DNA of 64,000 bases from Sphingomonas horti (GTDB lineage Bacteria; Pseudomonadota; Alphaproteobacteria; Sphingomonadales; Sphingomonadaceae). The notes under the pieces were generated by a model that saw only the letters and a list, made by a program, of their open reading frames with translations, was not told the DNA's origin and did not search any database. Where the stretch lies: NCBI RefSeq assembly GCF_009753715.1, contig NZ_WQMS01000008.1, forward strand, positions 45,172 through 109,171. The letters run 5' to 3'. Of this stretch, positions 1 through 6,897 are shown in pieces. The translations under genes were made by a program, and so were the position numbers. Each line of letters starts with the position of its first letter. The stretch's first letter is position 1.

Positions 1-264
1 GTTCCAGCGCATCAGCGGCGGCGGGTTGAACAGAGGCAGGCCGGGCGGCCAGCCCTCCAGAAGCGCCAGCCAGCGCTCGACATCAAGGTGGTAGCCCCAG
101 GCGAACAGCGCCAGCGCGGGGCTATCGCCGGCCTCGGTCCAGGCCCGCGGGCGGAGCGCCAGCCCGGCCCGCGCGAAGGCTTCGACATAGGCACCGACCT
201 GTTCCGCCGCCAGCGCCGCATGGGCGTCGCCGGGCGACGGCATCAGCAGGTCGATCGGCCACAC
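1..264 (-). CDS. ATP-grasp family protein, N-terminal part only
   Basis: The frame is open for 88 codons from a GTG at 264 to the window edge, so the C-terminal part is missing. The peptide starts WPIDLLMPSPGDAHA, has a YHLDVERWLALLEGWPPG stretch in the middle, and reaches NPPPLMRWN at the edge. The last motif resembles the segment before the conserved lysine of RimK/D-cycloserine-ligase-like ATP-grasp proteins (asparagine-proline, then arginine-tryptophan-asparagine). The family makes amide or peptide bonds using ATP; the substrate cannot be told. The GTG is chosen because it follows the ALDH stop by ten bases and has a weak GGG-containing ribosome site. An internal ATG seven codons later is an alternative. 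Probably co-transcribed with the aldehyde dehydrogenase. The family call is moderate because no catalytic residue is in view. Confidence 0.55.
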   Translation of the reverse strand, partial: MWPIDLLMPSPGDAHAALAAEQVGAYVEAFARAGLALRPRAWTEAGDSPALALFAWGYHLDVERWLALLEGWPPGLPLFNPPPLMRWN

Positions 265-274
265 CCCTGGCGCG

Positions 275-1699
275 TCAGGCGGGTTCGCCGACGACCGACT
301 TCACTTCCATGAAGTCGGTAAGGCCCCATTTGCCGTATTCGCGGCCGTTGCCCGACTGCTTGTAGCCGCCGAACGGCGCGCCGGGATCGGGCGACCAGCT
401 GTTGATCGTGACCAGCCCCGCGCGCATCCGCCGCGCGACCTTGCCTGCTTTCGCCGGATCGCCGGAGATGGTCGCCGACAGGCCATAGGCGGTGTCGTTC
501 GCGATGCGCACGGCCTCGTCCTCATTGCCGTAGCTGATGATCGTGGCGACGGGCCCGAACGTCTCTTCCTTCGCGATCCGCATCTCGGGCGTGACGTCGC
601 GGAACAGGGTCGGGCGGATGTAATAGCCGCGATTGACGCCTTCCGGCAGGCCGGTGCCGCCGGTGACGAGCGTCGCGCCCTCGTCGATCGCGCTCTGGAT
701 CAGGCCCTGGATCTTCTCCCACTGCGCCTTGTTGACGACCGGGCCGATATGCGCCCCTTCGGTCAGCGGATCGCCGACCGGCGTCGCCTCCATCATGTTC
801 TTGATGAAGGCGGTGGCGTCATCGACCTGGCTCTGGTGGACGAGCACGCGGGTCGGCGCGATGCAGCTCTGCCCGGTGTTGGCGAGCACGCCCATCACCG
901 TCGGCGGCAGCACCGCGTTCAGGTCGGACCCTTCGAGCACCAGGTTCGGCGCCTTGCCGCCCAACTCCTGATGGACGCGCTTGACGGTCGGCGCGGCGGC
1001 GGCGGCGATCGCGATGCCCGCCCGGGTCGAGCCGGTGAAGCTGACCATATCCACGTCCGGGTGCGACGACAGCGCCGCACCGACAGTCGGGCCGTCACCC
1101 TGCACCAGGTTGAACACGCCCGCGGGCACGCCCGCCGCGTCCATCACCTCGGCGAGGATCGCGGCGCAGGCCGGCGTCTCCTCCGACGGCTTCAGCACCA
1201 TCGTGTTGCCGGCGGCGAGCGCGGGCGCGACCTTCGCGGCGATCTGGTTGACCGGCCAGTTCCACGGCGTGATCATCGCGACCACGCCGATCGGCTCATG
1301 CAGCACCTTGGTGGTGCCGACCACTTCCTCGAACCTGAACTCGCGCAGGGCACGAAGCGTGTAGGCGAAATGGCCGAGGCCGGCCGGCGCCTGCGCGCCC
1401 ATCGCCAGGCCCATCGGCGCGCCCATCTCGATCGAGATGGCGCGGGCGATATCCGGGATGCGCTTCTTGTATTCGGCGATGATCCGTTCCAGCAGCGCCG
1501 CGCGTTCCTCGACGCTGGTCTGGCTGAAGCTCTCGAACGCGCGCCGCGCCGCCTTGACCGCCTTGTCCGCGTCGGCCGCCGAACCGAGCGTGATCTCGGT
1601 GCACGGCTCCTCAGTGGCGGGGTTGATGACGAGGTGGCGCTTGCCGCCCTCGCTGTCGACCCACTGACCGTCGATATAATGCTTCAGATAGCTCATCAT
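275..1699 (-). CDS. NAD(P)-dependent aldehyde dehydrogenase
   Basis: A 474-residue cytosolic enzyme of the ALDH superfamily that oxidises an aldehyde to its carboxylic acid. The hallmark residues are present: oxyanion asparagine N147 in TPWNWP, cofactor lysine K170 in VLKPSEETP, the Rossmann motif FTGSTRAG near 221-228, general base E245 in HQELGGK, and nucleophile C279 in NTGQSC. EETFGP and the C-terminal GGYKQSGNGRE motif are also intact. Length is normal. Two adjacent ATG codons can start it (1699 or 1696). The substrate is not evident; the closest families act on aliphatic or betaine-type aldehydes. A perfect 18-bp palindrome lies about 35 bases upstream and may be an operator. The ATP-grasp gene follows ten bases downstream, suggesting one transcript. 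Confidence 0.93.
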   Translation of the reverse strand: MMSYLKHYIDGQWVDSEGGKRHLVINPATEEPCTEITLGSAADADKAVKAARRAFESFSQTSVEERAALLERIIAEYKKRIPDIARAISIEMGAPMGLAMGAQAPAGLGHFAYTLRALREFRFEEVVGTTKVLHEPIGVVAMITPWNWPVNQIAAKVAPALAAGNTMVLKPSEETPACAAILAEVMDAAGVPAGVFNLVQGDGPTVGAALSSHPDVDMVSFTGSTRAGIAIAAAAAPTVKRVHQELGGKAPNLVLEGSDLNAVLPPTVMGVLANTGQSCIAPTRVLVHQSQVDDATAFIKNMMEATPVGDPLTEGAHIGPVVNKAQWEKIQGLIQSAIDEGATLVTGGTGLPEGVNRGYYIRPTLFRDVTPEMRIAKEETFGPVATIISYGNEDEAVRIANDTAYGLSATISGDPAKAGKVARRMRAGLVTINSWSPDPGAPFGGYKQSGNGREYGKWGLTDFMEVKSVVGEPA

Positions 1700-1733
1700 G
1701 GCTGCGCTCTCCCGACTCCGGTTCGCGACCAGA

Positions 1734-1751
1734 TTGCGTTTTCAAACGCAA
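1734..1751. promoter_or_regulatory. Perfect dyad upstream of the aldehyde dehydrogenase
   Basis: Perfect inverted repeat TTGCGTTT-TC-AAACGCAA, 35 bases before the ALDH start. Size and symmetry fit a TetR/AcrR-type operator. No cognate regulator is encoded nearby, so the role is inferred. Confidence 0.5.
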
Positions 1752-1819
1752 CTGGCAAGCGCGGAAGGTTAGGAAGGTTCGGCATGCGGAAAAAATCCGC
1801 TCGATCTATGCGGCGCCGG

Positions 1820-1838
1820 TGATCGACCCGGTCGATCA
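1820..1838. promoter_or_regulatory. Perfect dyad TGATCGAC-CCG-GTCGATCA
   Basis: Perfect 8-3-8 inverted repeat in the 220-bp gap between the MBL hydrolase and ALDH genes, 69 bases from the first dyad. It could be a second operator or a hairpin in RNA. There is no T-run, so a terminator is unlikely. I see nothing else in this gap. Confidence 0.35.
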
Positions 1839-1919
1839 AAGGCTGGGCAGCGAGGGCAAAGCGACTCGGCATGACGCGAGGCTAGGCCAGCAGGCCGCGT
1901 GTAGGACAGGAATTTCTCG

Positions 1920-2849
1920 TCAGCCCGGACCGCCGGGACAGTAGCGCGCTTTCTCGTCCGGCGCGGCGCGGAGACGCGTGTCGATATAATAGCCGATCAT
2001 ACCGGGGACGCGGTCTTTGTCCGCGGCCGGGATGAATGGGGCGGCATCCTTCATCCAGCCTTCGATGCAGGCCTGGCGCCCGACGCTGCCCGCGGCGCAG
2101 TCGAGCAGCGCATCGAAGGCTTTGCGCCAGCTGTCGAAGTCGGCGCGGCTCATGACCGCGCCGTGACCGGGGACCAGCGCCTTGAACGGCGCGGCGGCGA
2201 TGTGGCCGAGCGCGGTGCGCCAGCCTTCGGGGCAGGCCGTGTCCATGAACGGGGCGAGGCCGACGACCAGATCGCCCGCGATCGCGAGCCGCGCCTGCGG
2301 GTCGTACAGCCAGACATCGCCGGCGGTCGCGGCATAGCGCTCCAGATGCACGTCCAGCCGGCGGCCGGCGATCGTCATCGTGCCCGTCCGCGCGACGACG
2401 CGGCTCGGGCGAAGATCGGCGAGATCGTCCATCGCCGCCATGTCGCGGCGGATCTCGGCGACCTGCTCGGGTTTGGCCTTGCCCGACGCGATGAATTGCT
2501 CGGCGCCCGCCCGGCTGCGCGGGAAGAAGCCCGTCAGCGCCCCGTCGACGGCGTTGCTGGCGTAGATCGGGATACCGGGAAAGGCGGCGCGCAGCGCGGC
2601 ATTGCCGCCGGTGTGATCGAGGTGCCAGTGGGTGTTGACGATCGCCGCGACCGGCTTGCCGCGCGCGCGGGCGGCGGCGAGGATCGCATCCTGATGCGCC
2701 TGGTGGCGGCCGGTATCGACGACGACCAGCCCGTCGGGCGCGTCGAGCAGGACCGTGTTGCCGTCGGGCCCGCGGCCGCGTTCGAAGCTGCCGGGGATCA
2801 GCTGCCAGTCCGGCGCGGCGGCGGCGAGGAGCAGGGCAAGGGCGAGCAT
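1920..2849 (-). CDS. Exported metallo-beta-lactamase-fold hydrolase
   Basis: A 309-residue protein with a short hydrophobic N-terminus (MLALALLLAAAA) that looks like a signal peptide, so it probably acts in the periplasm. The zinc-binding signature THWHLDHTGG gives H74, H76, D78 and H79. A later aspartate and histidines in AIAGDLVVG and PGHGAVM complete the usual MBL metal set. The VVVDTG motif at 43-48 precedes the metal motif, as in SoxH/quinoprotein-relay-like and beta-lactamase-like hydrolases. Class B beta-lactamase activity cannot be claimed. The C-terminus holds cysteines (DCAAGSVGRQACIEGW) that could form a disulfide in the periplasm. The gene stands alone between ALDH and rnr, in the same direction. 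The 89 bases upstream hold no recognisable motif. Confidence 0.8.
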   Translation of the reverse strand: MLALALLLAAAAPDWQLIPGSFERGRGPDGNTVLLDAPDGLVVVDTGRHQAHQDAILAAARARGKPVAAIVNTHWHLDHTGGNAALRAAFPGIPIYASNAVDGALTGFFPRSRAGAEQFIASGKAKPEQVAEIRRDMAAMDDLADLRPSRVVARTGTMTIAGRRLDVHLERYAATAGDVWLYDPQARLAIAGDLVVGLAPFMDTACPEGWRTALGHIAAAPFKALVPGHGAVMSRADFDSWRKAFDALLDCAAGSVGRQACIEGWMKDAAPFIPAADKDRVPGMIGYYIDTRLRAAPDEKARYCPGGPG

Positions 2850-2938
2850 GGGTTCAGCCTAATCGCTCGACCGGCGGGGCCAAGCACATTGGTCGACACA
2901 TCCAGGCGCTTGGTAGAACGGACCCTAGGTCGGGGTCG

Positions 2939-5362
2939 CTAACGCCGCCGGCCCTGGTGCCGGATATTGGCCGGCCGCCCGCGACGCTTGCCCGGGCGTT
3001 CGCGGTCGCGGCGGTTGGGTGCGGCACGCGGGCTGCCGCCTTCGGGCAGCTCGAAGCGGAGCGCGCCGGTGACCGGATTGGCTTCGGCAAGGCGCAGCTT
3101 CAGCCGCTGGCCCGGCGCGAACATTGTCTCGCTGTCCTCGCCGGTCAGCGTCTGGCTGGCCTCGTTGTAGCGGAAATATTCAGTGCCGAGCGTCGAGACC
3201 GGCACCAGCCCGTCGCCGCCCAGCCCTTCGACGGTCGCGAAGAAGCCAAACGGCTGGACGCCGGTGATCCGCGTCTCCAGCACCTCGCCCACGCGTTCGG
3301 ACAGATAGGCGGCGACGTAGCGGTCGATCGTCTCGCGCTCCGCCTCCATCGCGCGGCGCTCCAGCTGGCTGATCGATTCGCCGATCAGCTCCATCGCCTC
3401 GCTTTCGGCCGCGGTCAGCGCGGTCTTGTCGACATCGGGGCCGAGGCCATAGGCGCCGACCAGCGAGCGGTGAACGATCAGGTCGGCATAGCGGCGGATC
3501 GGGCTCGTGAAATGCGCGTAGCTGCCGAGCGAGAGGCCGAAATGGCCCTTATTGTCGGGCGAATAATAGGCCTGGGTCTGGCTGCGCAGGATCTGCTCCA
3601 TTACCTGCGGGCGGAAGTCCGCGTCGCCGATCCGTTCGATGATCCGGTTGAAGGTGCCGGGCTTGATCACCTGGCCGAGCGCGAATTCGAGGTCGAAGGT
3701 CTTCAGATAATCCTTCAGCGCAACCAGCTTCTCGCGGCTGGGCGGCTCGTGATCACGGTACATGACCGGAGCCTTCCTCGCCTCCAGCGCCTTGGACGCG
3801 GCGACGTTGGCGGCGATCATGTAATCCTCGATCAGCTTGTGCGCATCGAGCCGCTCGCGCGGGGCGACGGAGAGGATGCGGCCGGTCTCGTCGAGCACCA
3901 CGCGGCGCTCGGGCAGGTCGAGCTCCAGCGGCTCGCGCTGTTCGCGGGCCTTGTACAGCGCGCGCCAGCAATCCCAGAGGGGAAGGAGGGCGGTTTTTGC
4001 GAGATCATGGTCCACCGTGTTCCGGCGCAGGCCGGAGCCTTGACCAGCGCTCCGGCCTTCGCCGGAGCACAGGGAATCAATCGCTGCCTGCGCATCCTCA
4101 TAGGCGATGTTTGCCGCGATCCGGACCACCGCGCGGCTGAAGCGCCAGCTCTTCAGCTTGCCATCCTTGCCGACCTGCATGTGGCAGGCGAGGGCGGCGC
4201 GATCGACGCCTTCCTTCAGCGAGCAGATGTCGGCCGACAGCGTTTCCGGCAGCATCGGCACGACGCGGTCGGGGAAATAGACGCTGTTGCCGCGGCGTCG
4301 CGCCTCGCGGTCGAGCTGCGAGCCGGGGCGGACGTAATAGCTGACGTCGGCAATCGCGACGATCGCGTTCCAGCCGTCGTTGGTGGCCTCGGCCCAGACC
4401 GCGTCGTCATGGTCGCGCGCGTCGACCGGATCGATCGCGACGATGGGGAGGTGGCGGAGGTCTTCCCTCACTCCTGCCCGAGCTTGCTCGGGGAGGGGGA
4501 CCGCCGAAGGCGGTGGAGGGGCCTGGAGCGGAGCGGAGGGTTGCCGTCCTCGCTTCGCTGCGGCCCCTCCACCATGCTTCGCATGGTCCCCCTCCCCAAG
4601 CGGAGCTTGGGGAGGATTGATCGGCCCCAGCTCCAGCTTCGCGACGCGCTCGGCCTCGGCCAGCACTTCTTCCTTGAAGACGTGCGGGATGCCGTGGCGG
4701 TGGATCGCGATCAGCGAGAAGCTGCGCGGCTCGAACGGGTCGCCGAGCCGTTCGACCACGCGGGCGGAGAGGCGGGGCGGCCGGCCGGTCTTTTCGGCGA
4801 GCACCAGGTCGCCGGCCTCGGCCTCGCCGCGGTCCGAAACCGGGAAGTCGCGGCGCTCGCGCTTTTCCACGCCCTGCAGGAACCAGCGCTCCCCTTCCTG
4901 GTGGAGCACGCCCAGCATCAGCTCCTCGCCGCGGGCGAGCTTCTTCATCGGGTGGGCGATCCAGCCTTTGCCGGCCTCCTCGGTACGGGCGAGGATGCGG
5001 TCGCCGGGGCCGAGCGCCGATTGTTTCTTGCGCTCGCGAATGCGGAGCTTCGGCGCGGCGGTGTCAGCTTCCCAGCGCTCCGGCACGGCCCAGGCCTGGC
5101 CGTCCTCGTCGACGTCGACGACGCGCAGCACGGTGACCTTGGGGATGCCGCCCATCTTGTGGAAGGCGCGGCCGGGGGCGCTGTCGATCAGCCCTTCGTC
5201 GGCCATGTCCTTCAACAGCGCCTTCAGCGCGATCTTGTCGGCGCCGTGCAGGCCGAAGGCACGCGCGATCTCGCGCTTGCCGGCGGGGGTGTCGGACGTG
5301 GTGATGAAGTCCAGGATCTGCTCGCGGGTGGGAAGGCCTGCGGGTCGTTTCGGCTTGGGCAT
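2939..5362 (-). CDS. rnr: Ribonuclease R with two repeat-derived in-frame insertions
   Basis: An 807-residue processive 3'-5' exoribonuclease that degrades structured RNA. An N-terminal winged-helix-like region (1-70) and cold-shock domains precede the RNB catalytic core, which starts at DPVDARDHDDAVW (311-323) with its magnesium-binding aspartates. HFTSPIRRYADLIVHR lies in the C-terminal half of the core. An S1 domain follows, and the tail is basic (RDRERPGKRRGRP). Two segments look foreign. Residues about 248-298 are proline/glycine-rich and encoded by a palindromic repeat (4469-4621); residues about 430-457 are encoded by a second repeat (3992-4075). Both keep frame: the first directly precedes the catalytic motif and the second interrupts the core. 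The protein is probably still functional because flanking motifs are intact. Start ATG at 5362. Confidence 0.95.
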   Translation of the reverse strand: MPKPKRPAGLPTREQILDFITTSDTPAGKREIARAFGLHGADKIALKALLKDMADEGLIDSAPGRAFHKMGGIPKVTVLRVVDVDEDGQAWAVPERWEADTAAPKLRIRERKKQSALGPGDRILARTEEAGKGWIAHPMKKLARGEELMLGVLHQEGERWFLQGVEKRERRDFPVSDRGEAEAGDLVLAEKTGRPPRLSARVVERLGDPFEPRSFSLIAIHRHGIPHVFKEEVLAEAERVAKLELGPINPPQAPLGEGDHAKHGGGAAAKRGRQPSAPLQAPPPPSAVPLPEQARAGVREDLRHLPIVAIDPVDARDHDDAVWAEATNDGWNAIVAIADVSYYVRPGSQLDREARRRGNSVYFPDRVVPMLPETLSADICSLKEGVDRAALACHMQVGKDGKLKSWRFSRAVVRIAANIAYEDAQAAIDSLCSGEGRSAGQGSGLRRNTVDHDLAKTALLPLWDCWRALYKAREQREPLELDLPERRVVLDETGRILSVAPRERLDAHKLIEDYMIAANVAASKALEARKAPVMYRDHEPPSREKLVALKDYLKTFDLEFALGQVIKPGTFNRIIERIGDADFRPQVMEQILRSQTQAYYSPDNKGHFGLSLGSYAHFTSPIRRYADLIVHRSLVGAYGLGPDVDKTALTAAESEAMELIGESISQLERRAMEAERETIDRYVAAYLSERVGEVLETRITGVQPFGFFATVEGLGGDGLVPVSTLGTEYFRYNEASQTLTGEDSETMFAPGQRLKLRLAEANPVTGALRFELPEGGSPRAAPNRRDRERPGKRRGRPANIRHQGRRR
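3992..4075. repeat. Palindromic repeat inserted in frame in rnr (second site)
   Basis: About 84 bases containing two inverted halves. One contains CTCCGGCCTTCGCCGGAG, a hairpin with a TTCG-type loop; the other is a near mirror (TTCCGGCGCAGGCCGGAG). It encodes roughly residues 430-457 of RNase R (SLCSGEGRSAGQGSGLRR and onward), unlike the conserved sequence around it. Borders are approximate. Confidence 0.65.
4469..4621. repeat. Palindromic repeat inserted in frame in rnr (first site)
   Basis: 153 bases (51 codons) made of nested hairpins: GAGCTTGCTC, CCGCCGAAGGCGG, ACCATGCTTCGCATGGT and CTCCCCAAGC-GGA-GCTTGGGGAG. The flanks read as normal RNase R (KLELGP before, REDLRHLPIVAIDP after). The CCCTC/GGGAGGGG character resembles the intergenic repeats at 20482 and 23868. 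Confidence 0.7.
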
Positions 5363-5384
5363 GGTTGCGCTCTGGCCTTCTCTC

Positions 5385-5442
5385 CCGTTCGTGTCGAGCG
5401 AAGTCGAGACACGCGTTTCTCGACTTCGCTCGAAACGAACGG
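5385..5442. repeat. 58-bp near-perfect palindrome between rnr and glpD
   Basis: Two 29-base arms, CCGTTCGTGTCGAGCGAAG... and its inverse, differ at only two positions. It fills the divergent gap between the rnr and glpD starts and ends two bases before the glpD ATG, so an RNA hairpin would sit where a ribosome site is expected. Confidence 0.8.
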
Positions 5443-5444
5443 CT

Positions 5445-6887
5445 ATGGGGCGAAACGTGTCCAGCTACGACCTCCTGATCATCGGCGGCGGCATCAACGG
5501 GGCGGCGATCGCGCGCGAGGCGGCGCTGAACGGGCTGAAGGTGTTGCTGGTCGAGAAGGACGACCTGGCCTCGGCGACGTCGTCGGCTTCCACCAAGCTG
5601 ATCCATGGCGGGCTGCGCTACCTCGAATATAACGAGTTCAAGCTGGTTCGCGAGGCGCTGATCGAGCGCGAGCGGCTGCTGAAGGCGGCGCCGCACCTGA
5701 TCTATCCGCTGGAGTTCGTGCTGCCCCACGAACATGCGGTGCGGCCCAAATGGATGATCTGGGCGGGGCTGTTCCTGTACGACCATCTGGGCGGGCGGAT
5801 GTCGCTGCCGAAGTCGCGCGGGATCAAGGGCGGGCCGTATCTGGCGCCGCTGAAGACCGCGACGAGCGGCTTCGTCTATTCGGACGCCTGGGTCGACGAT
5901 GCGCGGCTGGTGGTGCTGAACGCGCGCGACGCCGCCGACAATGGCGCGGCGATCCGGACGCGGACGGAGCTGTTGTCCGCCCGGCGCGAGGGCGATGTGT
6001 GGCGCGCAGTGCTGAGCGACGGAGAGGTCACGGCGCGCGCGTTGGTCAACGCGGCCGGACCATGGGTGTCCGATGTCGCGGCGCGGCTGGGCGTTCACAG
6101 CAAGGCCGGCGCGCGGCTGATCCGGGGCAGCCACCTGATCGTGCCGAAACTGTTCGAAGGGGAGCACGCCTATATCCTGCAGCAACCGGACCGGCGGATC
6201 GTGTTCGCGATTCCCTATCATGGGCATACTTTGGTCGGGACGACCGACGTGCCGGTGGAAGGGCCCGGCGAGGCGCGGATCAGCGAGGCCGAGACCGATT
6301 ATCTGCTGGCGGCGGTCAACCGCTATTTCATGACGCAGACCGAGCGGGGCGACATCATCGCCACTTATGCCGGCATCCGGTCGCTCTACGACGACGGCGC
6401 CAGCGAGGCGCGGCAGGTGACGCGCGATTACGTGCTGGAACTGGACGCGGAGGGACCGCCCTTGCTGTCGGTCTTCGGCGGCAAGATCACGACCGCGCGG
6501 CACTTGGGGCAGGTCGCGGTCGGGAAGCTCGCCGGGGCGATGGGGTTCGAAGCCACGCCGGTGACGGCGGCGCGCATCTTTCCCGGCGGCGAGATCGACC
6601 GGTTCGACGATTTCCTGGGCCGAGTCCGCGCGCGCTGGCCGTTTCTGGGCGACGCGCGGAGCTTGCGCATGGCCCGCGCCTATGGATCAATGCTGGAAGC
6701 GATGATCGGCGACCGCACGGAGCTGGGCGAGGAATTCGGCGCCGGCTTGTCCGCCTGCGAGGTTGATTGGCTGATCGAGCGGGAATGGGCGCGGACGGTG
6801 GAGGACCTAGTCTGGCGGCGCACCAAGCTGGGGCTGACCGGCAAAGTCGACGAGTCCCGGTTGCAAGCCTATCTCGACCGCCGCTAG
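5445..6887 (+). CDS. glpD: Aerobic glycerol-3-phosphate dehydrogenase (FAD)
   Basis: A 480-residue membrane-associated flavoprotein that oxidises sn-glycerol-3-phosphate to dihydroxyacetone phosphate and feeds electrons to quinone. The N-terminal FAD-binding motif YDLLIIGGGINGAAIAREA and the GlpD signature STKLIHGGLRYLE (about 50-62) are clear. GTTDVPVEG and VFGGKITTARHL are typical of the second half and C-terminal domain. Start: ATG at 5445 directly after the 58-bp palindrome, without a clear Shine-Dalgarno. GTG at 5457 (VSSYDLL) has GGGGCG upstream and fits homologues equally well. proS follows ten bases after the stop, suggesting co-transcription. No glpF, glpK or glpR is near. Confidence 0.95.
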   Translation: MGRNVSSYDLLIIGGGINGAAIAREAALNGLKVLLVEKDDLASATSSASTKLIHGGLRYLEYNEFKLVREALIERERLLKAAPHLIYPLEFVLPHEHAVRPKWMIWAGLFLYDHLGGRMSLPKSRGIKGGPYLAPLKTATSGFVYSDAWVDDARLVVLNARDAADNGAAIRTRTELLSARREGDVWRAVLSDGEVTARALVNAAGPWVSDVAARLGVHSKAGARLIRGSHLIVPKLFEGEHAYILQQPDRRIVFAIPYHGHTLVGTTDVPVEGPGEARISEAETDYLLAAVNRYFMTQTERGDIIATYAGIRSLYDDGASEARQVTRDYVLELDAEGPPLLSVFGGKITTARHLGQVAVGKLAGAMGFEATPVTAARIFPGGEIDRFDDFLGRVRARWPFLGDARSLRMARAYGSMLEAMIGDRTELGEEFGAGLSACEVDWLIEREWARTVEDLVWRRTKLGLTGKVDESRLQAYLDRR

Positions 6888-6897
6888 GGGCGGGGGC

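Noticed and set aside
2957..5632. 891-codon plus-strand frame opposite rnr
   Set aside because: Antisense of a certain RNase R gene, no recognisable motif, composition of a shadow frame.
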